A DNA stretch of 64,000 nt, from NCBI RefSeq assembly GCF_024868665.1, contig NC_079901.1, forward strand, positions 8,326,949-8,390,948. Direction: 5' to 3'. A model generated the notes under the pieces. It made no database searches and was not told the DNA's origin. It worked only from the letters and a program-made list of their open reading frames with translations. Made by a program: the position numbers and the translations under genes. This DNA is from Triplophysa rosa (Eukaryota; Chordata; Actinopteri; Cypriniformes; Nemacheilidae). Of this stretch, positions 1 through 33,966 are shown in pieces (the stretch's first letter is position 1; the number at the start of each line of letters is the position of its first letter).

Positions 1-200
1 TAAATGAATAAATAAATAAATAAATGCAGTCTCCCGGTGAGCAAGCCAACACTGCACTGCTCTGCTGTGGCGAGGAACCCAAACTCCAATGCTGAATAAT
101 GGAGAAAAAAAAACCTCGGGAGAAACCAGGCTCAGCCGGGAGGGCCAGATCTCCTCTGACGTGTCATGGCTGCACTCAGTGACCCCGACCAAAGCCACCG
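1..200 (-). repeat. L2/CR1-type LINE 3'-tail fragment
   Basis: The stretch starting near base 24 (AAATGCAGTCTCCCGGTG) is shared with bases 2,427-2,446 inside the tail of the larger LINE at 2.26-4.54 kb, in the same orientation. It continues into a block (GGCGAGGAACCCAAACTCC, then GGAGAAACCAGGCTCAGCC) that I associate with the 3' untranslated tail of fish L2-like LINEs. The left end is cut by the window edge. No coding sequence is present. The outer limit near base 200 is approximate. Confidence 0.6.
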
Positions 201-1363
201 AGCAACGTCCACGAAGAACAGGGAGAGCCCACGAGCCGCGACCCAGGAAGCCCCACCCGCCGAAACCGTGCAGGTCCAACCCGGTCTCATTCCGCGATCA
301 ACAACAGACAACAGAGGAACAACCAGGGAAAAGTAGTAATGGCATAATTAACTTTATTCCTCTGTTGTCCGACATCGACCACAAAACAAGACCAACCAGA
401 CCAGACCACACAGTCCCAACAAATGAAACGCCCCGAACCACAACCAACAAGCCCCCCCACTCACGAAATTTCTCTCCTCTCGCTCAGTGAGCGTGTGCGC
501 ACTCAAAATGCGTGCCGTGCGTCCACGAATCCTTTGGTACTCTTGCTCTCGAAGGTCCTCCTGTGTGTTCCAGGCATTATAGGCTGTCAAAAGTAGTCAA
601 CCAATAGGGATAGGCTTCCACGGCGGGCCAATGAAAAGCGACCTCTTAACTACAGTAGGCCTAATTGTTAAAAATGCTTGATGAAAGAGTTGTTTTTTGT
701 GTTCTTTTCTACAAAAGTGTCATGTTAATGTGTAATTCTTGTAAAATAGTATTTGTAAATTGCTTGAGTTTCATTCTTATAAAATCTTTGAATATATAAA
801 TCTTTTAATGAGTGGATTCTTGCGTGTGGGTAGGTGGGTGGATGGGGGGCACCATGAGGTCTTAATACGCCTCTGGATCCACCACGTTCTCAGGTAACAA
901 TTTTAATATATTTGATGCAACATTATTAATCAAATGTATATTAGAAATGAACGGTAAGGGAGCGTTTGGTATATTGCATAGAAGTTCAGTTTAGTGCCTT
1001 GAACTTCTGGAACACTGTGCACACTAAGTGTCTGTCTGCAAACGCATTAAATGCATAACCAAATAGGTTAGAATATTATATGATATTTCCAAATGCTCCA
1101 GTGCTATTATTGTTTTGATATGTACCGTTACTTGTAGTAAATATTATTTTAGAATAAAGCTAACTTAAGACACCAATCTAAATTGTTCGGTAATCAATTT
1201 AGTACTATTTTGACAATATTATGTTTAGTGTAGGACATGCATGAGGACCACAGAACTTGAGGGTGTTGGCCTGTTTTGTCTGAATAACATGGTAGTTAAA
1301 CTGACGTTTATATGTAGCCTACAAAGCATCCTAATGCCCCGTTCATTTCTAATACACATTTGA

Positions 1364-1366
<3 letters not shown>
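201..1366. other. No recognised gene; AT-rich after base 600
   Basis: Bases 200-600 are relatively GC-rich and open in two frames, but the translations are proline/threonine/arginine-rich with no domain I recognise and no splice context. Bases 600-1,366 are AT-rich. The first coding exon of abcc5 was looked for here and up to 6,719 and not seen. Confidence 0.5.

Positions 1367-1452
<86 letters not shown>
1367..1452. repeat. (TC)n microsatellite
   Basis: A nearly pure CT dinucleotide run of about 80 bases. Its complement produces a spurious Arg-Glu repeat reading frame on the minus strand. Confidence 0.97.
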
Positions 1453-1453
<1 letters not shown>

Positions 1454-1479
1454 GCTAGTTGCTGCTTGATCGTATCACG

Positions 1480-1597
1480 AGTCATGTTCGGTAAAATTTA
1501 TTCGGCCATTTCACACATTCGGCCGAACACCGAACTTGCATTTTTTGCTATATTCGGCTGAACATTTTCGGTGGCCGAACATTAGGTGCATCCCTAT
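1480..1597. mobile_element. hAT-like terminal fragment
   Basis: A short stretch rich in TTCGGCCGAAC-type inverted motifs ends with GGTGCATCCCTA. The same vocabulary (TTCGGCC, GGTGCATCCCTAG) recurs at 38,600-38,690, next to a hAT dimerisation-domain relic. It is therefore most likely one end of a related nonautonomous hAT element. No second terminus is visible here. Confidence 0.5.
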
Positions 1598-1602
1598 GAG
1601 AA

Positions 1603-1860
1603 ATGGAAACCGATGAGAAGTCGTTGCTGGGTTCAGTGGGTGGAAATTTTAGTTTTAAAAAACTACCGGGTGGAAACCTGGATAAAAGCACAGTTGTGTG
1701 CAAATTGTAGAAGAAAGAATTTGCCTATCACCGGAGCACTTCCAGCCTCCGCTACCACCTCAATGCCAAACATGTTGCAGCTAGCACAAACAACGCTCCT
1801 AGTTCGAGCAGGCAGTGTCGCCAATCCACACTCGAACACTTTAATGTTAACACTCAGTGA
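1603..1860 (+). pseudogene. BED-type zinc-finger (hAT/ZBED) relic
   Basis: Read from an ATG at 1,603, the translation resembles the N-terminus of ZBED/hAT transposases: an FKKLPGG block, then a Cys (VVCK), then AYHRSTSSLRYHLNAKH with the paired finger histidines. An in-frame TAG at 1,708-1,710 falls where the second zinc-binding Cys is expected, so the finger is broken. The frame then stays open to a TGA near 1,858, about 86 codons in all. BED fingers bind DNA in hAT transposases. The catalytic and dimerisation domains are absent here. Confidence 0.65.
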
Positions 1861-2499
1861 TGAAAATAAACACGATTTTGTTGTTTAAGCTCATTTATGT
1901 GTCTATTCATTGATTCAGTCATATACCAAAATCCATTTAAATTGAAAATGTTGCTTCTCGTGTCAAATATTGATATGCGATTAATTGAGATGAATTAATT
2001 ACAAAGCCTCTAATTAATTAGATTAATTTTTTTAATCAAGTCCCACTACTAATAAAAATATGATATATTACACATTTTGATGTTCCTTTTTTACACACAT
2101 GAGTGGAACTTCCTGTTGGTTAAAGCTGGCCTCAGTTTAGTGCTTGACAGATGTTGTTTTTTCCATAGCCAATACCAATAAATGCTGATACAGAAATTGA
2201 GAAAGCAATGTGGCTGATACAGAAACAGAAAACTGATTAAACTAAATGTTAACGGTTTTTCAATTCAATTCAATTGTATTTATATAGTGCTTTTCACAAT
2301 GTGCATTGTTCCAAAGCAGCTTTACAGGAGAAAATAAGAAAAACTGAAAAACACAAAAAAGGTCAAACACAGCACAGTGCATGGTGTTTATAAAACAATC
2401 AAGATTATTCTAGTAAATAAGATCTAATAAATGCAGTCTCCCGGTGGTTTATTTAGCATATTATGCATTAAGTGAATGCTTGGCTGAAAAGATGTGTCT

Positions 2500-2944
2500 T
2501 TAATCTAGATTTAAATTTGGAGAGTGTGTCTGACCCTCGAATAGTATCGGGAAGGCTATTCCAGAGTTTAGGTGCTACGTATGAGAAAGCTCTACCCCCT
2601 TTGGTGGATTTAGTTATTCTAGGTGTTATCAAAAGTCTGGAGTTTTGAGATCTTAGAGAGCGTGATGGGTTGTAGTGTGGCAGTAGCTCTGTTATGTAGG
2701 TAGGGGCTAAACTGTTTAGGGCTTTATAAGTAATTTAAAGAACTTTAAAGTCAATACGATAATTAATGGGTAACCAGTGAAGGGTTGATAACATTGGGGT
2801 TATGTGATCGTATTTTCTGGACCTGGTTAGAACTCTGGCAGCTGCATTCTGAACTAACTGTAGTTTGTTTATTGATGCTGCAGGACAACCACTAAGTAGT
2901 GCATTACATTAGTCAAGTCTTGAGGTCACAAATGCATGAATAAG
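2500..2944 (-). pseudogene. LINE RT C-terminal region (degenerate)
   Basis: On the minus strand this reads in the style of the fish LINE C-terminus: LNSLAPTYITELL, then SLRSQNSRLL, then APKLWNSLPDTIR and LKTHLF. At least two in-frame stops occur, one at a position usually occupied by Tyr in an LDYCNAL-like motif (here TAA) and one just before the ITYKAL-like block. The element cannot encode an intact enzyme. It continues the reading frame that breaks off at 3,519 where the LTR is inserted. Confidence 0.75.
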
Positions 2945-2950
2945 CTTTTC

Positions 2951-3518
2951 TGTCAGGGTCCTGTCCTTCCTATTCGGAGTTTTCGTGTCTTGTGGACAGG
3001 GTCGTGACAGTACCATGTCTTGTGTGTGTGTTTCGTCTTGTGTGGAGACACGTGGCGGTTTGTTTTAACATTTCGCCGCGTGTCCTCCTTTCTTTCGTTT
3101 AGCTCCGCCCCCTTGTTTCTCCGTTAGTCTCCCATCAGTGTTTGATCTCCCTCACCTGTCCCAATCATCTTCCCGCCAGTTCCCATTATGTTAAGTCTTG
3201 TCACCTGTCCTTCACCATCCCTGTCCTATTATCCTTCGTTAGTTTTCCCCTTTATAAGTCCTGTCTTTATTCCCAGTCCTTGTCGGTTCATTGTTGTATC
3301 TAGTCTCGCCCTGCGTTACCCTCCCTGGTGTTTTGGATTACCCTGTTCCTGTTTCCCGTGCCCTGTCATTGTGGACTTATTATTTGGTTTGTTCTCTTGT
3401 TTTGATTTATATCGTGTTTTCCCATCGTGGGTTTTTGTTTCCCTTTTTATTTACAATAAATCTTTGTTTAACCCTTTCACTGCCTGCACTTGGGTTCTGT
3501 CTCCACCTAACCGTGACA
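2951..3518 (+). mobile_element. Solo LTR nested in the LINE, 6-bp TSD
   Basis: This 568-bp element starts TGTCAGGGTC and ends CGTGACA (5'-TG...CA-3'). It is flanked on both sides by the exact 6-bp repeat CTTTTC (2,945-2,950 and 3,519-3,524). It contains a TATA-like TTTATAAG near 3,251 and an AATAAA near 3,456, as expected of a long terminal repeat. No gag/pol or second LTR is present, so it is a solo LTR left by LTR-LTR recombination, of a Gypsy-like or similar family. Removing it rejoins the LINE reading (GCTTTTCTGCATC). Confidence 0.85.
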
Positions 3519-4520
3519 CTTTTCTGCATCAGCCACACATAAAATATTTTGTAATTTGGCAACATTTCTAAGGTGGAAGAAGGCTGTTTTTGTGACATTT
3601 GAGATGTGATTTTTAAATGACAGGTTGCTGTCTAATATAACGCCTAGGTCTTTAACTGTATTTGTTGGAATAACAGTGCAGCCTTCAATTTGCAGGTTAT
3701 AATTCGAAATATTCTGCTCACGTGTCTTTGGTCTGATAAGTAATGTTTCTGTTTTATTAGAATTTAATAGAAGGAAATTACAAGTCATCCAATGTTTTAT
3801 ATCGTCGATGCACTCTGCCAATTTGGATAGTTGGAAGGAATCATCTGGTCTAGATGAGATATATAGCTGAGTATCATCTGCATAACAGTGGAAGCTAATT
3901 CCATGTTTTCTAATAATGTTTCCAAGGGGCAGCATGTATATGGAGAATAGCAAGGGTCCTAAAACCGATCCCTGAGGCAATCCATAATTTACTTGCATTA
4001 GATTTGATGATTCCCCATTTAAATGGACAAATTGACGTCTGTCTGATAAGTAAGATCTGAACCGTTGTAGTGCCTGTCCCTGAATACCGGTATAATTGTG
4101 TAAGCGATCTAGAAGTATTTTATGGTCTACAGAATCGAACGCAGCACTAAGGTTAAGCAGGACTAGGAGTGAGATGTTACCTTTATCTGATGCTATAAGC
4201 AGGTCGTTTGTTATTTTAACGAGCGCAGTTTCAGTACTATGATGCGGTCTAAAGCCTGACTGGAATTTTTCGTGTATGTCATTATTTTGTAAGAAAGAGC
4301 ACAACTGAGTGGACACTACTTTTTCTAGTATTTTAGACAGGTAAGGGAGATTTGAAATCGGTCTATAGTTTCCTAGTTCATTGGGGTCTAAATTTGGTTT
4401 CTTGATAAGAGGCTTAATGACGGCCAGCTTAAAGGGTGCTGGGACATGGCCTAGATTAATTGACGAGTTGATAATGTTATAAATGGGCTCAATTGCAATG
4501 GGTAATAAGGTGCAGTTTGT
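3519..4520 (-). pseudogene. LINE reverse transcriptase fragment
   Basis: The RT palm domain is read on the minus strand. From N to C it shows a [14 protein letters not shown] block near 4,370, [14 protein letters not shown] near 4,240, a [10 protein letters not shown] block (first catalytic Asp) near 4,140, [17 protein letters not shown] near 3,960 and the catalytic [10 protein letters not shown] near 3,880. An open frame of about 269 codons runs through these motifs, then is broken by the LTR at 3,518. The endonuclease domain and the 5' part are missing. Confidence 0.85.
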
Positions 4521-4535
4521 AACAATTTTGCAGTA

Positions 4536-5042
4536 AAATATCCAAAAACCACCAGGCCAGTGTTATATATTTTGTTCAGCCGAGTACTTACAATATCTCA
4601 AATGTTTCCAACTACTTGTAAATCGTGAGAAAATCGGCATTCTAAACAGTGACACAGGGCTGTGCAGTCGCCTGTCAATGGCGTCATATCCGTGTTCCCC
4701 TTTGTTACCGCCTTTACTGACGTAGAAACAGCATAACAACAGTGTCGTGGACAAATGTGGTAGTGTCTAGCGTCTAGCAAGCCACTAGCTTGTTTCGAGC
4801 AGTCACTTATTTATGGACCACAATTATACGCAACATTTATAAAACTTTACCTCATCCTCTAACATGTTTTCTCGTTCCCGTCTGATTGATGGCCATCAGC
4901 GGTGGAGTTGAAAACAACAGATCCCATCATTCCACGCTCCTTCACAGCGTCATCAAGCTACGACATTGTTGTTGTTTTGATCGTACGCCCTCTAGCGGCA
5001 GTTTTTACAAACTGTAGCTTTAATACTAATAAATAAATAACT
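4536..5042. other. No recognised gene
   Basis: Intergenic or 5' intronic sequence of abcc5. It includes a phrase (ACGCCCTCTAGCGGCAG near 4,985) of a type common in fish interspersed repeats. Two short minus-strand frames show no domain similarity. Confidence 0.45.
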
Positions 5043-5377
5043 GTTAAAGGGACAGTTCACCCAAAAATGTCATCATTTCGTCATCATTTACTCACCCTCA
5101 GGTTGTTCCAAACCTGTAAAAAATACTTTGCTGATCACAAAGTAAGATATTTGCAAGAATGTCAGTAACCAAACAGATCTCATCCCCCATTTACTGCCAT
5201 AGTAGGGAAAATAAACACTATGAGAGTCAATGGGGGAAGGGATCTGTTTGGTTACTAACATTCTTCCAAATATCTTCCTTTTGTGTTTAGCAGAACAAAT
5301 AGATTTATACAGGATTGGAACTACCTAAGTGCGAGCAAATGATGACAGAATTTAATTTTGGGACGAAGTATTCCTTG
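5043..5377. mobile_element. TTAA-flanked MITE (GGGACAGTTCACCC family), copy 1
   Basis: Begins TTAAAGGGACAGTTCACCC with ATCATTTACTCACCCTCAG just inside. Towards the right end the mirrored part AATGATGACAGAATTT is followed by a decayed terminus. Central sequence is itself palindromic (CCAAACAGATC against GATCTGTTTGG). Non-coding. The TTAA border points to a piggyBac/Kolobok-type mobiliser, which is an inference from the target sequence only. Confidence 0.8.
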
Positions 5378-6122
5378 ACAGTATTGTGCATTACATGCTT
5401 AGCTAGAGGCATGTAGCTTAGCATCTAAACAAACTCATGAAAAGAACACATCATACATTATTCATGGACTGTATGCATTTCTGAAGAAAAGTATATAGGA
5501 ATACAGACATATTATTATTATTTACAATACAATTTTTGCGTCTGTATCTTATTTTGTGTCTTATTTGTATCTTATTTTGACTGTGTATCTAAGAACAAGG
5601 ACGCTAATGCGTTATATACAGTTTCATCAGATGCACGCATGGCTCGAAGTTAACTTCAGGTGTGTGTTTGCTTATCGGTCAGGCTAGTGGGTAATAATTT
5701 AACAATTTGTTTTATATTTAATTTATGTTCATATTATTTTCCATTAATATTTTATTGAATATTAATTATATTGAATTAACAGTTATTGATTCTTTGAGGA
5801 GGTCTACCAGAAGTTAAGTTTGGTCCACATAACAGTTGTTGCTGCTGAAACCGTCTATATGGAAACCTCTAAAGATTTATCGGCAGATCGTAAAGATTGA
5901 TCTTTAATTTAAAATTCCACATATTGACCACGGCGGTGTATCAGTATATCAGTACTGCTTACATTGCTAGTGGTGTTTGAAGAGGCCCACCCTGGTTTTA
6001 ATCTGTCTTCATAAGGCGTTTAAGCACATGCTGTTCTTTTTACTGGGCTAATCCTGCTGTCTTTTTCTGTCTTCATGGGTTTTAAAACATGAGTCTGTGC
6101 ATCCTTCTCTCTTTACTTGCAT

Positions 6123-6170
6123 GCACACACACGCACACACACACGCACACACACACACACACACACACAT
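6123..6170. repeat. (CA)n microsatellite
   Basis: A CA dinucleotide tract of about 48 bases with CG interruptions. The frames read through it in both directions are artefacts of the repeat. Confidence 0.95.
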
Positions 6171-6719
6171 TAACAGCTCGGTGCACTTGTTATCAGCAGA
6201 ATACTCCATGGCACTCATCGCCAGGAGCAACGGCTGTCTGCGGGCAACAAAAACTTTAATGTTGTCTGGCCTGTTATAAAAATTTAGTTCGCCAGACTAG
6301 CAGAGCAGTTGTTGGCACATGCAGAAGCGTGTTTCTGCACGTGAACTTGAGAACATTTGACTGCGGTTTAAGGCATCAATCTCGTAACGTATTTACTTGT
6401 GATTTGTTAAGTCAGACATTATAGACACACAGAATTACGGCTTTGTGCGTTTAAGCCCGTGTGCAGCACATGGTCGATTTCTTCCCCTTGTATGAGTTTC
6501 CCTGTAAGCATTCATTATGGGTCGTCTCAAAAGTGTGTCTGGTTTCCTTCCTCTGTTATTTTCGCTGATTATATTTGCCCTTGCCAAATATCTGCTGACA
6601 AACATGTCTTCTTTCATTTCCTGTCAACATCTTTTGCAATGTCACGTTTTTCCATTGAAAAGTGCTGAAAGGCATAACGTTTGCGCAGTGCCAAGCTCTA
6701 ACCTCCCAATCTCTTACAG

Positions 6720-29336
<22,617 letters not shown>

Positions 29337-30415
29337 AGGACGTCCGAGCCAAGGTTCCGCTCCCGAGGACCGGCGGGAACATTCTTCATTGATATTCCAG
29401 TCATCGCTGCTTCGATGTCGCTCTCTCCTTCAGCCCCGCACGGACCTGTGGAGGGAGATTATTGTATTTCCATGAAACTCATGGGCTGTCATTAGGGGCA
29501 CGCCTGCTAAGATGTACTTCTTGTGTAAGCTTAAAAGGTTAGGTCACGAAACACTGGAATGCTATTTACGTGACAGAGGACGAAATGTAGTTCCATCCAC
29601 GCGAACTGTGCGTTTCACAGAGTATAATCTCTGTTTATATGAGTATATATATATTTACAAGTTGGGCGCAGAGTCTCCTTTTGTACCGATTCTGCAGGGT
29701 ATGTACAGTAACATGTAAAATATATATACATACACACACATTCAGATGTATCATCTTTCATTACTGTTTCATATTTTTGACAACTTGACCGTCACGTGTA
29801 ACTGTCGTCGTCTCGTGAGAACCCTAAACTCTGGCACAGGTGATGTTGAACGAGCACGAGAGAAACAGTGCTGGTTTTGTTACTGTATCCTTGTTCGGCA
29901 CACCAAGGATTCAGTCGTATATAGCTAAGAGGCCTTGTATATTTATAGCTTATTTCCACTGTTATCATTTTGCCTGTAACTTTTATAGTTTCCTCTTACG
30001 TGGTCAGTTTTGCTCGGTTTCGTATGAATGCATTCTTATTTTGATTGCACTTTGCATCCACTGAGGATCTGCTCTTCTGTGGGTTGAAGATCTCTTTACT
30101 TTTCCCCAGAAGAGATGCTAGTCGAGCATAATGGCTTGATTTGCTTAAACGGTCCTTTTGTTTTTGTGTGTGTGTTACATTGTCACAGCACTGGTACAAA
30201 GAGATTGACGTATAAACGAACCTCCTGCATCAGGTTGTGATGGCCTGCACGAAGGTAAAGCTGGTTTCCAACGCGTCCCTCGTCAGATCCAGTTGGTTAT
30301 TTACGTTATTTTCCATAGCCTTAGCATGGTTTCTTAAATGCCTTGTGAAAAGGGTGGAATGAGAGGAGAGGGCACTCTCCTCAGTTTTAATAAATTTATT
30401 TTAGGTTTACACTTG
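29337..30415 (+). other. abcc5: abcc5 3' untranslated region
   Basis: About 1.08 kb from the stop codon to an AATAAA hexamer at 30,389-30,394. The hexamer is followed by a GT-rich stretch (TTGTTGTGTCTGTGTTTCTG), the expected downstream element. The cleavage point is estimated. No open frame of interest is present. Confidence 0.7.
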
Positions 30416-30710
30416 TTGTGTCTGTGTTTCTGTAATATTGAGAAGGGATGAAGTTTATTGTAATGGGATATCTGACTGATGCCCAAGATGTCTGTGATCA
30501 TTTGAGTTACTGTGGCGAGATCTGAATTAAAGCGCTTTTTTCTAGATGCACTTTTACTTTTTTCAAATCATCCTGGTATAATTCTCTTTAATGAATTAAT
30601 TCAATTACGAGTGTTCACTTTAGGTGGCACCAAATATTACAAGGGTGAATCAATGTGAGTCACATGCTCATTATTCTAAAAGATTACATATGCATCCATA
30701 AACAACAAAG

Positions 30711-30975
30711 AAACGGTTCACCCCAAAATAAAAAGTCTGTCATCTTTTATTCACCACCATGTTCATTTATGACTCTTTCTTCGGTGGAACACAAAACAAG
30801 ATATTTTGAGAAATGTCTCCGTGTTCTTACAATGGAAGTCAATGGGGAACAGTGTTGTTTGGTTACCAACATGCTTCAAAATATCTTGTGTTTTTCAGGG
30901 GAAAGAAGTCCTTGGTTTGACTAATTAATAAATAAATCATGAAAGAATTTTCGTTTTTGGATAAACTAATAAACT
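30711..30975. mobile_element. AGTTCACCC-family MITE, decayed copy
   Basis: The left part reads ACGGTTCACCCCAAAATAAAA and GTCTGTCATCTTTTATTCACC. The right part reads AAGAATTTTCGTTTTTGGATAAACTAAT. It lies shortly after the abcc5 polyadenylation site. A further left-end fragment is at about 31,378-31,440. Confidence 0.75.
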
Positions 30976-33000
30976 AATAAAAATTTTCTCATTCGTAAAT
31001 GAATCTACATCTCTTCACAAAAGAAACTAAGGTAAACAAAATCAACAAAGCCATGTGTATTCCCTTCACGAACATAAAAGAAGGCAGGACAGTGTCCAGA
31101 ATGACAGGGGAAACCAACACTCCCATTACAGATGACATCAGAGCACCTGTAAATGGACCTGAACACAGTATCATATGTTTGTACAGGATACCTCCTCATT
31201 AATCCGTGTCAGTCAGTTGCTTCAATAGTTTATTGACAATTACAGTTGATATTATTCTGGTTATACTTTATACTATAGGATTTTTTTCTACTGAACACTC
31301 CAAGAGAGGCATGGGGTTAAAAAGATAATCACAATTGTTGTTTTAGAGTAGTACTATTGTGCTTTCAAGCAAGACACTTAAAGTATAGTTCCCAAAAAAC
31401 TTAATTCAGTCATCCTGATTCTGTCATTAAAATGAAAATCCATTTAACATGTGTAGCATTGGTTGGTAATCAAGACCAGTTTTGGTCTCAGGACCGATCT
31501 TGTTCCATCTCGACAGCATTTGTCTTTTCGTGGTCTCAGAATAAGAGGAAATTATTTCAAGACTGGTCAATATCACAACCGCAAAGATGTTAGGTTTTTG
31601 TACTGGTCCAGTGTCTGATTTATTTGTTAACATTATTAAAGTGATTGGATGTAAAACTTCTTCCTTCAAATGCAATTAATCGTTTTTTTTTTATTTGACT
31701 TCTTTTGTTACTGGGACAGAAATGAATGGGGATTGTGTAAAAAAAAGTCAACACAATAAAAACAAATAATCACGAAATTCAACGTACACACTACCGGTCA
31801 AAGGTTTTTTGAACACTTTTTCATATTTTTCCACATTTTAGAAAACTAGTAAGCTCATAAAATTGTAAAATAACACAAAGGGAGTTATGTTTCGACTAAA
31901 AATCTAAACAAAAAAATAAAACTTGTTCTAATTTAGCATCTTCAGTGCCGTCACCTTTTGCCTAAAATTTGCAGAAATGTTCTCTAGTAATTTATTTTAT
32001 AAAGCAGATGCTTTTTAAGCAATATTAAAGGAGTTCCCATATTCTGTGCTCTTACTGGCTGCTCTTTTTTCATTGTTTTTTTATTAAATAATATTGTAGT
32101 TTATAATGATAATGGTTGATATTGAAATTATATTTTTGTCTATCAAACTAATTTCCGACATTTAGGCATAAACCTTCAGATGAACCTTTTCAAGACAATA
32201 AGAACATTTCATTCAAGTGTTTAAAACGTTTGACGGCTAGTGTAAAAAAAGTACTTGTACTTGGTATAATTACGCAACATCACAAGAGCAAGAGAGCTGT
32301 TTATTTAGCTCGACTGAAAACATGACATTGATTCTCTACAAAGTTCAACAAACAAGTTCATATTAAGTGATTTTTGACATTTGCCATTTTAGAGTCAAAA
32401 CTCGTGTTTAAAATTCAATTTTGACAATGAAAAGAAATTCTGTTTGTTTGCTCATGAAAATCTAAGAATGTCTACACATAAAATTCACTTGTGGAATGAC
32501 TTCTCGTTATTTTGATTGATTTTTTTCAGATTAAATAAAAGAACTACTGGTCTAGTTGTGGTCTTGACTCGGTCTCACCCTAAACTTCTTGACCACAAAA
32601 ATAATGCACAGTATTGACTTACGAAAGGCTACTTATTTTAAGGGTACATTTTTTTCTTTTCATAACTTAACCACCGGTCATCCCAAACACATACTGAGGG
32701 ACATTTTCATTTTTGGATGATCTAATGTTTTGTCATCTAATACTTTTGTTCAAGGACCCATTGGTCACAAATTTTGGATAACCCGGTCAGGTCCAACCCC
32801 AATGTACTCTGTAGCCATGCTATATATACACAATATAAATGGGATGCTAAATAGGCTATTATCAATAGCATGCCCTATTTATAAACTTTACCGTAGTGTT
32901 AAATACACGACAGGCAACATTTGAGGCCAGCGTGGGACAGTGTTTTGAGGTTGAGTATGAGGGGTGCGGGACGAGCTCAACAGCGCCCCCCTGCAGCTTG
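30976..33000. other. Intergenic region abcc5-rnpepl1
   Basis: No gene seen. It holds a MITE (31,787-32,245). Around it is a possible older inverted pair (AATCAAGACCAGTTTTGGTC near 31,470 and GTTGTGGTCTTGACTCGG near 32,555). The rest is AT-rich unique-looking sequence. Confidence 0.5.
31787..32245. mobile_element. MITE with ACACTACCGGTCAAA ends
   Basis: Left ACACTACCGGTCAAAGGTTTT is mirrored by the right end AAACGTTTGACGGCTAGTGT. About 460 bp, non-coding. The terminus resembles Tc1-type ends common in fish genomes, but no transposase is present. Confidence 0.7.
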
Positions 33001-33504
33001 AAAACTTTGCCGTCTCGAAGTGATTTCCTCCTCTGTTTTTACTTCCTGTTTTCTAAGGGAGTCATTTAACTCCGGTGGTTTTTGCTCATCGGGACTTCGC
33101 TATGCGTTTCTTCTTCTCCCGACAGTTTTGAGTCATCTCCCCGCCGGCTTCCCGAGCGGACCGCGAGCCGTATCGTCACCGGACATTGTTACATTTATAT
33201 ATGCCGCCGTAGATGGAGGTCGGAGGACTGGAGTCGGTCGTGTCCACGTCTCTGATGGATTTTACGTAGACTTTTGTTTTTCTTGCTTCTTATGTCTGTT
33301 TTAACCGCCTCGCGATCGTTTTATCGCCGTTTCTCGCGTTCGGTTTCCTGTTTCTCCGACTGTGCAGCCTCGACCGCTCCTTGAACTAAGCAACAATGTA
33401 GCGAACTCGATCGCTCGTGCATTTATCGTCCGCCGAGCCCGATCGCGCAGACCGCCTCGCGCCTTTAAAGTTGGACGGTATCGCGTGTCTATTCAAACTT
33501 TACG
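33000..33504 (+). promoter_or_regulatory. rnpepl1: CpG-rich promoter / 5'UTR region of rnpepl1
   Basis: From about 33,090 the sequence becomes strongly CpG-rich (for example TCGCGATCGTTTTATCGCCG and CGAACTCGATCGCTCG), unlike the AT-rich flanks. The enrichment continues into exon 1, as in a CpG-island promoter. No TATA box is evident. The transcription start is not identifiable. An upstream ATG occurs at 33,395, out of context and followed directly by a stop. Confidence 0.6.
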
Positions 33505-33966
33505 ATGGCCGAGCTGCAGCGGCCGACGCTGTGCTGTTGTCGGAAAGTGCTGACGGTGCCCGGCAAGTCGTGCGAGAGCGGCCGCGGTCTGGCGCACTGT
33601 CGCCCGGTGGACGTCGCGTCGGCGTCCAACTTCCACAGCTTTAAACTCCGACATTTCCACCTGGACCTCCACCTAAACTTCGCCGTCAAACGGATAACGG
33701 GATGGCAGGTTCTGGAGCTCACGCCCGTCCAGCCCGGCGTTCAGTCTCTCATTCTGGACACGCATCCTTCGTTGTTAATTCATTCCGTGGACTGTAAGGT
33801 GCCCGGCGCGTCCGGTACTCCTGACGTGTTTATCTCGCTCACGCACCGAGTGGAACCGTTTACAGATTACGGATCCTCCCTGAACATCAGCCTCCCGGCC
33901 GCCGTGATCCGGCCCCACCGGGCTTTCCGTGTCACCATCCGCTTCACTACAACAGACGGCCCTGCG
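33505..33966 (+). CDS. rnpepl1: rnpepl1 exon 1, N-terminal beta domain
   Basis: 154 codons from ATG 33,505. The region from DVASASNFHSFKLRHFHLD onwards matches the saddle-like beta domain of the aminopeptidase B / LTA4 hydrolase subfamily. VEPFTDYGSSLNISLP near the end is characteristic of RNPEPL1. The donor GCG/GTAAGG leaves phase 0. The exon is GC- and CpG-rich, continuing the promoter island. Confidence 0.94.

Larger units (their letters stand above)
2260..4535 (-). mobile_element. 5'-truncated L2/CR1-clade LINE, interrupted by a solo LTR
   Basis: A non-LTR retrotransposon on the minus strand. Its 3' end is the CAATTCAATTCAATTG tail near 2,262. The reverse transcriptase is read from about 4,520 downward, and the RT C-terminal region lies at 2,500-2,950. 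The coding part is split by an LTR at 2,951-3,518. The 5' end is truncated near 4,535, as is usual for target-primed insertions. I assign it to the L2/CR1/Rex1 assemblage from the RT motifs; the exact clade is uncertain. Confidence 0.85.

Noticed and set aside
1225..1485. Minus-strand Arg-Glu repeat protein
   Set aside because: Translation of a TC microsatellite only.
3188..3571. 127-codon plus-strand frame
   Set aside because: Lies in the solo LTR, which is pyrimidine-rich and therefore open. It runs past the LTR end into the antisense of the LINE.
1..6719. Search for the initiator exon of abcc5
   Set aside because: No frame resembling the ABCC5 N-terminus with a following donor in the right phase was seen. 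It is probably upstream of the window.
33395..33504. Upstream ATG codons before rnpepl1
   Set aside because: The ATG at 33,395 is followed directly by TAG. Other frames do not lead into the conserved RNPEPL1 N-terminus, which starts at 33,505.
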